From Ophiosphaerella korrae (taxonomy: Eukaryota > Ascomycota > Dothideomycetes > Pleosporales > Phaeosphaeriaceae): a DNA stretch of 64,000 nucleotides. Shown here piece after piece: positions 10,770 to 22,591 of the stretch. The stretch covers positions 310,001-374,000 of the forward strand of contig JALNQF010000004.1 in the NCBI GenBank assembly GCA_028456385.1, read 5' to 3'. The notes beneath the pieces were generated by a model. That model saw only the letters and a program-made list of their open reading frames with translations. It did not search any database and was not told the origin of the DNA. A program made the translations under genes and the position numbers. The first letter of the stretch is position 1. Each line of letters begins with the position of its first letter.

Positions 10770-12462
10770 TTACAGCGCCTTTTGCATATTTCCTAACTTG
10801 AATTCCTCCCTCACCGACTCTCCAAGCCTTCGAATCCCCTCATCCATCTTATCTGATGGAGTCGCAGCATACGTTGCCCTGAAGAACAACGTATTATGAC
10901 TCTCCTCTGCGTCCGCGTAAAACCAACTTCCCCGCATGCATATGGTCCCATGATCTATATTCCGGAAGAAAATGCTTTCCTCAATGGCCTCGATGCTCTT
11001 AGCGGGATAGTCTGGGTGTTTCTTAAAATCAATTTGCATCCAGTGGAACATGCCCGCCATCGGAGGTTTCCAGCTCATGACCTCAGTGGGGAGATGCTTG
11101 GCGCAAGCTCGAAGGATGGCGTCTCGCCGTTTAGTGTACTCGAGGCGAATATAGATGAGCCAGTCGAGATAGCCTGTATGGCCCCAGTGCTCGTCTAACA
11201 GCTTAAAGAGAACGAGTTGTGAAATGCCTGCTGGGTTTTGTGTGGATAGATCGGCGTGCTTGGAGAATGCGTCGACAATCTGGGCAGAAGCAGTGACCCA
11301 TCCGGTTCGTGAGCCAGGTGATATGACTTTAGAGAAAGAGTCAAGGCGCATGACACGGCCGTCGATATCCATGGACAAGAAACTCGGGACGAGAGACTTG
11401 AGGAACTCTGCGTGAGAGGATGGTGGTGGGGCATCTGATGCATTGGGACCGGTATATGGTTGCATTTGCAAGAAATAATATGGCTCGTCTTCGATGATGT
11501 ACACATCATGCTTTTGGCATACTTCATACACGGCTCGGCGGCGCTCGGCGCTTTGAGTGGCACCTGTTGGATTCTGGCCTGTAGGTACTGTGTAAATTAG
11601 ATGTGGCTTTCGGGCACCGCGGGAATTCACATCCCAAGAAGAGAGAATGTGGTCTAAACCGTCGGGGAGTAACCCTTCTGAATCAATTGGTATGCCGCAA
11701 ACGCGTACACCCATTGGCCTTGCGGTTTCTACAAACGCAGAAAATGTATACTCCTCAGATAGTATTACATCTCCAGGCCTTGTAAGCATACGCAGCGCTA
11801 TATCGAGACCAGATGTACTGCCAACACTCATAGTGCATTTCCAGTCTTCGTATGGTGGGCTGTGCACCAGCTCTGTATGTTCAGTCATAAAGCGTAGAAG
11901 TTGTGCTGAGCCCGATCCTTGGCCATAGTTGAAGGCGGTAGCTATGTCGAAGATAGACTTCCCTTCAGCTAGATCATGCTTGCCTGCAGTTATGGTTACA
12001 CCGGTTTCTTTTGTCTGGGACTCTGAAAACTGGCCAATCTGGGGGACTTTGACCGACAACTCTTCAAATGGGAAATATTCGCTTGATGGGAGACCACCAC
12101 CAAGAGATATGAGACCTGGTGTTGAGAGGAACTTGGCGGCCTCCTTGAGTGAATTCCCTCTTCGGGTCAGCGCTTCCTGGCTGATAATGTCTGAAGTGGT
12201 AAGCACTATGGATTGACAGCTCGAAGGTCGTCATGAATATATACGTACGATTCCATCTCCTGGCTTTTGGCTTGTTATTGTACGTTCTCAGGCGAAAATT
12301 GGCTGTATCAGAAGCAGCGGCAACTCCCCACTGTGATTTGTTTGCTTTCTTTCTCCTTCCAAGTACGTCGTTGCTCGCTATGGGAGCAGTGAGAGGGTTT
12401 GGAATGATGAATCCCGTTGTATCAGTCTCCGCAGAAACCTCGACTGCAAAAGGTGGTGCCAT
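10770..12462 (-). CDS. aro8: aromatic amino acid aminotransferase (ARO8-like, fold-type I PLP)
   Basis: Exons 12462-12249 and 12205-10770 are joined over a 43-nt intron (GTACGT..CATAG) and give 549 aa. The N-terminus is MAPPFAVEVSAETD. The joint runs KARRWN-LLTTSDIISQEA. The catalytic domain has ISLGGGLPSSEYFP, the turn YTVPTGQNPTGA, EDEPYYFLQ, and the PLP-lysine motif RLDSFSKVISPGSRTGW with the Lys near residue 364. The family (Aro8, Lys2-aminoadipate/kynurenine aminotransferase II) transaminates phenylalanine, tyrosine, tryptophan or 2-aminoadipate with 2-oxo acids. Length and motifs look intact. Exact substrate cannot be read from sequence. Confidence 0.88.
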
Positions 12463-13403
12463 GTTATGTATAAAGTCCGTCCCTCTTAGGTACTGTGACA
12501 GCTGGGAGTGATACTAATAGCTTTATTGTTTGTCGGTCTGCCTCGTTCTTTGCTATTAATGTTCGTTTCTGATAATGAAAATAAAGGTGCAGACAGCGTG
12601 CCGGTATGTTGGTGTTGGCGTAAGATCTAATAAGTTTTCTGCTCCCAACTGAAATGCGGTGTGATTCTTTATAAACTTACTGGTCACGCCCTACACATGT
12701 AGTCACTGCGTTTAACTTGCATAATTATTGCCGGTTCCGTAGCGGCTAGCAACGGTCGGGGTAAGCGGTCCCAAGCGATGGCTTCAGAACCGAACACTAG
12801 CATACAAGAGGGAAGGACCCTACACGCCCTGCAATTGTAGCCCGAGGCGGAATCACAATAGGAACTATACGTTATCCGAACACTATCCGAACACATGGGC
12901 TTACTGTGAGTCGTCTCGCTGTCGTCAAAGTATAGACACATGCATATCTTGCGGTAGCATACTAACCAAATTCATAGCGTGCGCATAAAGAGGCTTTTCG
13001 TGATTCAACGATGTGTAAGCCGTTGAAAGCTACTGGCCAATCGGCCCGTCTGGGAGGTCATTCGTACCAAGTGTGAGAGATAGGAATCGTTGAGGACAAA
13101 GCCGCGGACAGCCGTGCCAGCCAGATATCTTTCATTTCTATCTGTATTACTTCAGTAAAGTGGCGGAAGCTTATACCTCCATACACGAACAGTCAACTGG
13201 TTGGTATCTGAAAAAAAGTGTAAAAATGCCCAGACTCTAGCTCTTTTAGGCAATGAAATGATGTTGGCACCCGAACCAGAGAGCGTTGATGTAGCAGATA
13301 TAGAAGCCAACCGATTATGTAGAACCCAATGTTAATGCGATAGCGAACTCCTTGTCGCCGAATGTTGAGAACTGATGATGATATCGCGGATAAGTCTAGA
13401 ACG
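12463..13403. other. gene-free stretch with a short direct repeat
   Basis: This is the promoter of the aminotransferase and the 3' flank of SKT5. An 11-base unit TATCCGAACAC occurs twice head to tail at 12873-12894. No gene was recognised. Confidence 0.5.
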
Positions 13404-15455
13404 TTACATGATGATGCAGTTCTCATCTTTGCTACCCTTCTTGAGTTTGCTTTTGTCGCTGGTTTCAGCGATATGCGATTGCCCAGAAGCTGCGGCTGCA
13501 ATGATAGCAAGGCGTTGTTTTGCTCTATCATCGCCGTGGTCCGCAGCCTTGACGTACCATACGTTGGCTTCAAGTGGATCACGCCGGCAGCCAATGCCCA
13601 TTTCTGTGAAGTATCCACAAGCATATTCGGCTTTGGGCAATCCTGGGTACGTCAGCGTAATCCAAATTCGTAGGGCGCTGTGCTCACCATGCTCTGCTGC
13701 CTTTTTAGCCCACTCGTAGGCCTCATTTTCATCTTTCTCAAGGACTGGCTCTGCACCAACCATGTACCAGGCACATAAGTTCATCATCGCCTCAGGGATA
13801 TCAGCTTGGGCGGCAGTATTGTAGTAATGAACAGACAGTGCTGCATCTTTTGGACAGCGCAAGAAGCCATGTTCATACGCTTCGCCAAGCTTCAATGCAG
13901 CTAAAGGGTGCCCTAGTTCCGCAGCTTGAGTAAAGAGCTGCACTGCATAAATTTCATCCTTGAAAATATCGTCGCCGTAGCCGGTTTCGTGTAGAAGACC
14001 AAGCTCGTAGGGTGCGTCCCTGTACTGGAAGTCGGCGGACTCGGTGGCTCGTTTGAGCCACTTGACGCCTTCTCTGTATTTGCCCTGGAGACCCATATCA
14101 CCAGTCAAGCAAGCCTTTCCTAATCTTGTTGCAGCTCCAGGGTGGTTCTTCGAGGCGGCCGCGCGAAAGAATTGAACAGCTTTGGCGTAGTCTTTACGAC
14201 AACCCCAACCGAATTCGTAGCAAAGGGCAGCACGGTAACCTGACTCTGCGTGGCCGTGTTTACTGGCAGCGATGAAAAGTGGGAAAGCGCGGTCGTAGTC
14301 AGGCTTATCTTTGTTGAACAGCCCTGACGCATAACCGTCTGCGAGGTAGTATTGTGCGAAAGGGTAACTGCGGTCGGCTAGTTTCTGCAGAATCTGTCGT
14401 GCTTCCCGTAGCATGTCCGTTGGGGCCAACCCGGAATCATCAGTGGTTGGACCAGCCGCCATGATTTCGCGAGCGACTTGTATCATGAACAGAGCAAATT
14501 CGTACTGCACAGCTGAATCTTGCGTCTTCTTCACATTCCCTCTGTACATATCGAGGGTTTTCTTCGTATCAAGAAGTGACGCATTTTGCCCAACAGCGGT
14601 TCGCAGCTGTGCGTTGCCTAGATTTGCAGCAGGTGCAATCTGTTGATTGTAAGGTAAATTAACCAAGTCGACATACGATGTGGGTCTGATGTCAGGGGAG
14701 CGGCGATTTCTCACGTAGCTGTTTGGAGATCCGTTGGACAAAGGAGAGCCACCCACTGAGAGGCGAGGAGAATGCGTACGACCTTGCGGATGCAGTTCCG
14801 AGCCTAGGGTATATGCAGAACTGGGTCGGGGAAGTGTGCTGCGGGGTACTTGCAGCGGGCCATCGGGCCCGTAGTTGTATGTGTTGCGGCCACTGTTATC
14901 GCTCGAAGACCGATGCGAATCGACCCCAGGAGTATGTACATTATCATGTTGTGTGTATGCGATAGGTGGTGGGGTAGGTTGTTGTGAATAGTTTCCAGGC
15001 TGATACTGTTCCTGGGGGCTGTATATGAGTTCGGGGTCGTCAGGTAGGTTTGCCATTTCCATTTCTGCGGCATGCGAATATCGACTCGAATTTGCTCCAT
15101 TGCTAATCTGTAACTGCCGTATAGGAATATCTCGTGTCACTGGTATTGAGCTCCCGGAATCTCTATGGTTGTCCAGATCTGGAGTTTCTCGAGATGCCGT
15201 TCTCGAGTGGCTAGCAGAACCTAATGAAAGCGACGACTCGGACTGTCTCGACTCTCGGCCGCCCGGCCCTGTGTCTTGGTGCTCGTCTATATTAAAGGAG
15301 GGAATCGGCGGACGCTCCGGCTGCGCCGTACTCAGCGGCACGGGTTTGCGGCGGAGGGAGCTGCTGGAGCGAACAGAGTCGAGCTGTTCTGTTGTATCGG
15401 CTTGGGGTACTGACGGCAGAGGCCTAGCCTGCGGCCCCGGGGTTGTCGTGGCCAT
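13404..15455 (-). CDS. skt5: SKT5/CHS4-type chitin synthase activator, Sel1 repeats, CAAX terminus
   Basis: Exons 15455-13688 and 13642-13404 encode 668 aa. The 45-nt intron (GTGAGC..CCCAG) is a multiple of three with no stop, so it can be misread as coding; removing it restores AEHGLPKAEYACGYFTEMG, the family sequence. Residues 1-~290 are disordered and Ser/Pro-rich. Residues ~300-640 form a run of Sel1/TPR-like repeats (e.g. AQYYLADGYASG, YRAALCYEFGWGC, YELGLLHETGYG). The protein ends in CIIM, a CAAX prenylation box, as in yeast Skt5. In yeast this prenylated protein binds and activates the class IV chitin synthase Chs3 at the plasma membrane. Here a class IV chitin synthase lies divergently 2.26 kb away. 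Confidence 0.93.
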   Translation of the reverse strand: MATTTPGPQARPLPSVPQADTTEQLDSVRSSSSLRRKPVPLSTAQPERPPIPSFNIDEHQDTGPGGRESRQSESSLSLGSASHSRTASRETPDLDNHRDSGSSIPVTRDIPIRQLQISNGANSSRYSHAAEMEMANLPDDPELIYSPQEQYQPGNYSQQPTPPPIAYTQHDNVHTPGVDSHRSSSDNSGRNTYNYGPDGPLQVPRSTLPRPSSAYTLGSELHPQGRTHSPRLSVGGSPLSNGSPNSYVRNRRSPDIRPTSYVDLVNLPYNQQIAPAANLGNAQLRTAVGQNASLLDTKKTLDMYRGNVKKTQDSAVQYEFALFMIQVAREIMAAGPTTDDSGLAPTDMLREARQILQKLADRSYPFAQYYLADGYASGLFNKDKPDYDRAFPLFIAASKHGHAESGYRAALCYEFGWGCRKDYAKAVQFFRAAASKNHPGAATRLGKACLTGDMGLQGKYREGVKWLKRATESADFQYRDAPYELGLLHETGYGDDIFKDEIYAVQLFTQAAELGHPLAALKLGEAYEHGFLRCPKDAALSVHYYNTAAQADIPEAMMNLCAWYMVGAEPVLEKDENEAYEWAKKAAEHGEHSALRIWITLTYPGLPKAEYACGYFTEMGIGCRRDPLEANVWYVKAADHGDDRAKQRLAIIAAAASGQSHIAETSDKSKLKKGSKDENCIIM

Positions 15456-16609
15456 GCTGTGTATGTGTGCGGGGGCAAGTGGATATATCGTGTATCCCTC
15501 GTCTAAAGTCTAACAGAGGGACCAGGCTAGGGAAAGTGGTGCAGCGCAATGAGGATCTAACAGCGCTTAAGATGGCGATGAGTAGGAAGCTTCTGTGTAG
15601 CAGTCTGGCGTTTGTTAGGGCGTGAATTGCGGTGTGAAATACTAGGTGGACGTTCGGCGGGCCGTGGCAGCCATGTGCAGGATCGTGGACCCTGGAGTGA
15701 AGATCCCGTGTGTGGACCGGGGACAAGCACTTACAACGGAGCGATCGAGGCTCAGCAAGGGTCCAAAAAGAGGCTTGAAGCGTGGAGATAATTGTGTTCT
15801 AGATGTCTGAGAGCGATGCGATTGGTGCCGGTGGCTTCAAGATTCGAGCCTGGGTTGTGCCATGTAGACGAGACAGGCGCGATTAAGGCCAAAACCGTAA
15901 GGCAGCAGACCTTTTCTTGTACGCACTAGCAATGGCAAATAGGCGGGAGAGCTCGGCTTGCTGGGGCAGCTAAACTCGGTGCGACACGTAAAGACCAAAC
16001 GGGAACTAATGATCTGACTCGGTTCATCGATCTGACAGGGGTGGCGCGGTAAGTATGTTCGCAATTGCGGCTCACGGCGAGACGGCTGGCAGTGTTTGGT
16101 TCGTGAGTCTTGACTGAGTGTCGACGGACGAGCTGGCCCAGGGGCGCGGCATGCTAGAGCATTTAATGCCACTCACTGGGGCTGAACTGAGGTGGGCTGG
16201 GCTGAGCGTCGTCCAAGACAGGAACACGTCGAATCAGGCAGTCATAGCGCTCAAGTTATTCATCATGTGCCTAGGGAGAAGGCGTGCTCGTCACGGCTCA
16301 CCGGTGCTGGACGGTGGACATATTGAATGACAATGTGGTGGTAAAAAAAAGGGGTGCACGGATGCAAGCCGTGTCTCCCCGCTATTCGCAGCGTCAGCCG
16401 CAGATGCACGTAGGTAGTGGTGGGCGTGGCTCTCGCGGAGAATAACAGCAGAATTGCGAAAGCGAGCGTGTGTACGCTGGGACTGGTGCTTTAGCCGTCG
16501 ACGCCAGACCATCTAATCGCCGTAGTCGGGCCCTGCAGTGCGTGCAGAATCGATAGGGTAACGGCTCCGGAGCTATCTACTTACAGTTGCATGGCGAGAC
16601 CCCGGTTTG

Positions 16610-16730
16610 TGCCCGTCAAAGTCGTCTTGCCATTGTCATTGTCAATGCTAATGTCATTGCTGTTATCATTGCTAATGTCACTGCTGTTGTCATTGCTATC
16701 ATTGCTGTCATCGCTTTGTCATTTCCAACA
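16610..16730. repeat. imperfect minisatellite (ATTGCTGTT / ATTGCTAATGTC units)
   Basis: The sequence repeats degenerate units of 6-12 bases built from TCATTGCTGTT, CATTGCTAATG and TCATTGTCA. It makes low-complexity frames rich in Leu/Ser or Val/Ile, which are not genes. Confidence 0.75.
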
Positions 16731-17392
16731 TGTCACCCGCGTGAAAGGTACGCGATGGCCCCCGCCAACCGTTTCGTATTCGTCATGACCCCAATAGGCA
16801 ACTACAGCAACCATCAAACGGCGCATTCGGCCACACAATGCTACCTTGTGCGCCCCCCTCCCCACCCAATAACACGTCCGCTAGCCTGGTCTATCTTTAT
16901 CTGCCTACCTGTGTTTGTTCTTGCGACCGAGATCATGACAGCTGCAAGATGAGGATATTCATCAAGGGTCGCGGCTGAACAGAAACAGGCTCCAAACGGA
17001 AAACACAGGGATGATCGAGGGACAGTCTACTTATTAGTAGACCTGCACGAAATGTGGCTAGCCGCCTTGTCCAACTCTCTACCGCGCGCTGCATGGGTGG
17101 AGTGGAGCCCGGCTTCTTCAGGGCAGGTACCAGCACCCGGGAGCTGGAAGCGCTGTGTGACGCTGGGGCTGGGGAACGAGCTGCAAGCAACAGCTGCGTA
17201 GGTAGGTACCCACTGTGTATATACTATGTGTGCCTATGTAGGAACAGGTGTGAACATGTGGATGTTCTGGAAAAGCAAAACGGCTGACAAAATGCCGCGT
17301 TTGGCTCTAGCGCTGGGGAAGCAGATCAAAATAGCCCTCGAAACAAGCCAGAGGCCACCATTCGCAGGCGGCTGGCCAGGGGCTTCCGCTCG

Positions 17393-17406
17393 CCCCCCCC
17401 CCCCCC
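17393..17406. repeat. C14 homopolymer
   Basis: Fourteen consecutive C residues lie upstream of the chitin synthase. Confidence 0.9.
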
Positions 17407-17715
17407 GATGTGGTCCAAAGCCATTTCGGTTGACCTCGCAACAAACTGCGCCTTGCTGCCCTTCTCTCGCTCTCCCAACACCCCAATACACTCGTTTGAC
17501 CTACCCGACCATCCCCATTTTGCCGCCCATAGGCTGCGAGTCCCTTTTGCCTACTGCCTACCTATTCTACCGTCACTCGCTGAAACACGGCTGCCGAATA
17601 GCACGACCGTGCAGACGTGCGGCGGGCAACCACGCCTCGAACCACCTTTCACTGACTGCCCGACTGACTGACTGGGTCGCACCCTCTCTCCCTGCCGGCC
17701 CAAGACAGCCTCACA

Positions 17716-20700
17716 ATGTCTCTCCCCCAACGGCCCGACGCCTCCTCGCGAGGGAAGGAGCAGCGAAACACCTTCCGCGAGCCTCACAAACAGCGCCGGC
17801 GAACGTCTGACCTCGAGAACACACGATCCCATGACCGCACCCCCAGCAAAGGCGGCGCCCATGCCCGAGCGCTACCCTCGCCAGGCACGCCGGTGCCCAT
17901 GGAGCGAGACCCCGTCATGCGCAGCCAGAACACCACGCCTGCACAGGACCTGGGCAGGAAGCGCAGCCTCATCCGCCCCGAACGCCAGCGAAATGACCCT
18001 AGCCATCCCAACTATCACTACCGTAAACATGCCCAGCGCATGGCCGTCCAGCCCTCGACCACGGGCAACGACCCCATCATCGAGGACAGCATGGAGGCCG
18101 AGACGGTGAGCTCTGACAGCACCGACGTCAAGCCCCCCCACCTGCGCAATGCCTCGGGCGGAGGCTACCACGACAAGCAGGCGCCCCTCGACGACGATGC
18201 CCCACGGATGCAGCGCCGGCTGACTCGCAGCAAGACAATGGAGACCCGCGAGAAACAGCGCCAAAAGGAGAAGGACAAGCTGCGCCCACCCAGTCTCTGG
18301 AATGTATACTGTGCAATCATTACTTTCTGGTGTCCAGACGCCGCGCTGAAGTGCTTCGGCAAGCCTGCCAAGGCACAACAGCGCGCGTGGAGAGAGAAGG
18401 TCGGCCTCGTCAGCATTATTCTCGTCATCTGTACATTTGTTGGATACCTCACCTTCGGTTTTACGGAAACCGTTTGCCCGGCCGGTGGCAACATGCGCCT
18501 GAGAGTCAACAAAGTCGATCGCGGTTTCCTCATTGTCCATGGCAAAGCTTACGATCTAGCCAGATCCACCCATCCCATTGCGCAAGGCATTCCTTCTGGT
18601 GCCAATGTTCTTTTTGATTTGCCTGAAAAACACGGTGGTCAAGATGCCAGTTTCTTGTTCCAAAACGTCAACGGAGCGTGCAAAGGACTCATCACGCCAA
18701 AAGACAACTCTGACATCCCCTCAAATGGCCCCAACAACATGGCTTGGTACTTTCCCTGCCGAACCTTCAACCAGGATGGCTCCAGCAAACCTAATACCAC
18801 TTACCTCGAGTACAACGGTTTCATGTGCCACACCTCGGACACGGCTCGTCGTGCTTTCTATGGTCTAAGGAATAACGGAGACGTCTACTTTACGTGGGAC
18901 GACATCCGTAACAGCTCCCGCAATCTGATGGTCTGGGGTGGAGACGTTTTGGATCTCAATCTTCTGGATTGGTTCAACAGAACCCAAGTCAACATTCCCC
19001 CGATTTTCGATAAGATCAAAGTCAACCCAGCGGTACGAGGCGTGGACGTTACTCGTACCTACTCCTCGAGCTACGAAAAGCAGGTGGCTCGATGCTTCAC
19101 CGAAACGATCAAGGTTGGTTCCATCGATACCGAGAGCATTGGTTGTATCGCTTCAAAGGTTGTACTATATGTTTCATTGGTCTTCATCTTGGCAGTCGTT
19201 GTGGCAAAATTTATGCTTGCCTTGGCTTTCCAGTGGTTCATCAGCAGGAAATTTGGCGCCAACAAAACTTCTGTAGGCAAGGCAAGCTCGAAACAACGGA
19301 AACAGGAGATTGAAGAGTGGAGTGACGATATCTACCGCCCCCCACCCAAGCTAAGCGATCCTTCTGGCATGCCAGATCGTTCGAGCAAGCGTGGTAGTGC
19401 ATTCTTACCATCAACTTCGAGATTCACTAGTCCCTACACTGTGGATAAATCGACAAAGACTCGCGCCCCACCAACAACCATGACAAGCCAAAGCACCACG
19501 TCTCGTCTGCTTTCATCCAACACGGGTATGTACCGTCAATTGAACAACAGTCATGGAACGGTACCTACCTATGATGGGAAGAACTCAATGCAGCAATCTG
19601 TACAAGAATCTAGATCAAGTCTACTGCTTTCTGGGACAACTGAGCAAAACCGCTACTCTAGTATGGGTGAAGAGGGCCCGGGGCCTGCTGGTTTTATCCA
19701 CGAAGCCGTCGTACCCCAGCCTCCGCCCGAGTGGCAGCCGTTCGGATACCCCCTCGCTCATTCAATCTGCTTGGTTACAGCGTATTCTGAGGGTGCTGAA
19801 GGATTACGAACCACCATCGATTCTATTGCCACCACAGATTATCCAAACAGCCATAAGTTGATCTTGGTCATTTGCGACGGAATCATCAAAGGAAAGGGCG
19901 AAGATCTGTCAACACCCGACATCGCTCTTGGTATGATGAAAGATCACGCTGTACTTCCACATGAGGTCCAAGCTTTCTCCTATGTCGCAGTTGCGAGTGG
20001 TTCCAAACGACACAATATGGCCAAAATTTATTCAGGTTTCTATGACTATGGCGACAACTCTCGCATTCCTGTTGATAAGCAGCAGCGCGTTCCCATGATG
20101 GTCGTTGTCAAGTGTGGAACACCGGACGAAGCGAAGAAGTCGAAGCCCGGTAATCGTGGAAAGCGCGATAGTCAAATCATATTGATGTCATTCCTCCAGA
20201 AGGTCATGTTCGACGAGCGTATGACAGAGCTTGAGTTTGAAATGTTCAATGGCATTTGGAAGATTACTGGAATTTCGCCTGATTTTTACGAGATTGTACT
20301 CATGGTAGATGCGGACACAAAGGTCTTCCCGGACAGCTTAACGCATATGATCTCCGCCATGGTGAAAGATCCGGAGATTATGGGGCTTTGTGGAGAAACG
20401 AAAATTGCCAATAAACGAGACTCCTGGGTATCAATGATTCAAGTATTCGAGTAGGTACAATTCTCGTCCTGTCAGTTGCGCCACTAACGATAACAGGTAC
20501 TTCATTTCTCACCACTTGGCCAAGTCCTTCGAATCGGTTTTCGGTGGTGTCACCTGTCTTCCAGGATGTTTCTGCATGTATCGTATCAAAGCCCCGAAAG
20601 GCGGTCAGAACTACTGGGTTCCAATTTTGGCTAATCCCGACGTTGTTGAGCACTATTCAGAGAACGTGGTCGACACGTTACACAAGAAGAACCTGTTGCT

Positions 20701-21520
20701 CTTGGGCGAGGATCGATACCTATCGACCTTGATGCTCAAGACATTCCCCAAGCGAAAGCAGGTGTTTGTTCCACAGGCTGTTTGCAAAACTACAGTACCC
20801 GACGAATTCAAAGTGCTGCTGTCACAGCGTAGGCGATGGATTAATAGTACGGTCCACAACTTGATGGAACTGGTCTTAGTGCGCGATCTGTGTGGCACAT
20901 TCTGTTTTAGTATGCAGTTTGTTGTGTTCATTGAGCTGATGGGAACTCTGGTCCTACCGGCTGCTATTGCATTCACGTTCTACCTGAGTAAGTTGTATCC
21001 TGTTGGTCGTCTAAGACTTTGCTAATCGGGCTTAGTTGCCATCTCCATCAAAGCCGCTGTTCTTCACACGGCCGCTCCAATTATTCCCCTTGTTCTTCTT
21101 GCACTCATTTTGGGTCTCCCCGCGATTCTCATTGTGGTGACGGCTCACCGATGGTCGTATATTGCGTGGATGTTTGTCTACCTACTGTCACTCCCCGTTT
21201 GGAATTTTGTGCTCCCAACATATGCGTTCTGGAAGTTTGACGACTTCAGCTGGGGCGACACGCGCAAGACAGCCGGGGAGACGACGAAGAAGGCGGGTCT
21301 AGAATACGAGGGTGAATTCGATAGCAGCAAAATTACCATGAAGCGATGGCACGACTTTGAAGCAGGTAAGGTACACGACTCTCCTTGATGGTACCGTCAC
21401 TGACATTGGGTACCAACAGAGCGGAGACTCAAGGTACCAGGCGGGTGGTCGCAGCAACCGACGTCAGCTGGAGGATGGTCGCAGCCGCAGCAAGGTTACG
21501 ACACCTACTATGAGAATTAA
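17716..21520 (+). CDS. chs3: class IV chitin synthase (yeast Chs3 type)
   Basis: Exons 17716-20450, 20497-20987, 21036-21365 and 21420-21520 encode 1218 aa, a normal class IV length. All introns are 46-54 nt. The N-terminal ~190 residues are basic and disordered, followed by [18 protein letters not shown] and a membrane segment ([20 protein letters not shown]). A second hydrophobic segment lies near 480-510. The glycosyltransferase 2 core has [12 protein letters not shown] (~865), [11 protein letters not shown] (~981) and QRRRW (~1021), all required for chitin synthesis. Three or more C-terminal membrane helices follow. The tail ends [16 protein letters not shown]. It makes plasma-membrane and septal chitin from UDP-GlcNAc. 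Its likely activator SKT5 is the divergent neighbour. Confidence 0.95.
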
Positions 21521-22591
21521 TTGTGTATTGTGGCGTTGGTAGGAACAGAAACCGCGGTGTTGGCCAGGCGGCGAGCCAACAAAAGATTACATGCTGTAGC
21601 ACATTTCTTGCATTGCATTGTTAGGGTCCTAAGGGGGTATTGTTCGGGTGTCTAGGTAATTCTTAGGAAGATGATGTTAGAAGTATTGATAGTAGTAATA
21701 GACGCTTACCGCAGATGCAATGCAGCCTGGTGATTGGACACGGGTCAGACTGGTGTGAGCAGCTGGGGTTGCAAGGGCTGAGAGGATAGACTGCGAAGAG
21801 AGACAAAAACAGCATTAGAGCGACGGGCCAGGGAGAGCGTGGGGCCCGGGGAGTAATGATTTGATACACGCATGAGCGGTGCGACTTGGGACAGGGTCAA
21901 GAAGCGAGACTGTACGCTGTCTGAGGCCCAAAGCGGACTGACATGGCAACATGGGCCCCTCTGCGCAACCTGTTCTGGGCGCACTGCATTCTCGTTCGCC
22001 TCCTTGGCTCGTGAACGTTGTCGTGCTGGCAAACCTCGTGAGTTTGTAGCACGCCCCGCCCTCCTGGGTAATGCAACCAGCTGTCTACGTGCTGGCCGCT
22101 TGCGCTGACAATGCGACGCGATGCGATATGTTGGAGTGCTGGTGCTGACATGCTGCATCCCGCCTAAGTTATGATGGGTGCTGCAAGCAATTGTACCAGC
22201 CAATTGCTGGAGGCTGCTCACTGCTCGCCATCTGCCTGCCGCAGTGGGTGGGCACAATTGATATAGGGACTGAAGTAGGCACAGTGCATGTTATTGCCTG
22301 CATCTGCGCTGCCCATGATCTCGCACGGTCTGTCTCTGTCTCTGTCTCTGCCTCTGCCTCTGCCTCTGCCTCTGCCTCCAAAATATCAACTTGGCCGAGT
22401 TGGTCGCAAGTCGCCAGGTGCCTCCCCCACATCCCCGAGGCAAGCCCTTCCATCGCACACCACCGCCACGCCTCCGCACTGAGCAGCTGCCCAACCGCCA
22501 ACCACACCGTGTCGCATCCAGCACCACGCCCGCCCGTTTTGGTCGCCGCACACCACCGACTGCCGCGCAGGCTGGTGGGCAGTCGCCTCCA
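21521..22591. other. gene-free stretch before the WD40 gene
   Basis: It holds the 3' flank of the chitin synthase and the promoter of the WD40 gene, including a CTCTGY tandem repeat at 22329-22379. Frames that read through the repeat are low complexity and not credible genes. Confidence 0.5.
22329..22379. repeat. (CTCTGT/CTCTGC)n tandem repeat
   Basis: About eight copies of a six-base unit, first CTCTGT then CTCTGC, lie ~210 bases before the WD40 start codon. Confidence 0.9.

Larger units (their letters stand above)
15456..17715. promoter_or_regulatory. shared intergenic region between SKT5 and class IV chitin synthase
   Basis: The 2260 bases separate two divergent start codons. They hold an imperfect minisatellite (about 16610-16730), a 14-base C run (17393-17406) and CT-rich leader sequence before the chitin synthase ATG. 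Frames in it are short and mutually overlapping. Long 5' UTRs or upstream regulation are likely; no gene is supported. Confidence 0.55.

Noticed and set aside
16587..16952. Hydrophobic + strand frames rich in Leu/Ser or Val/Ile
   Set aside because: They are translations of the imperfect minisatellite, not a membrane protein.
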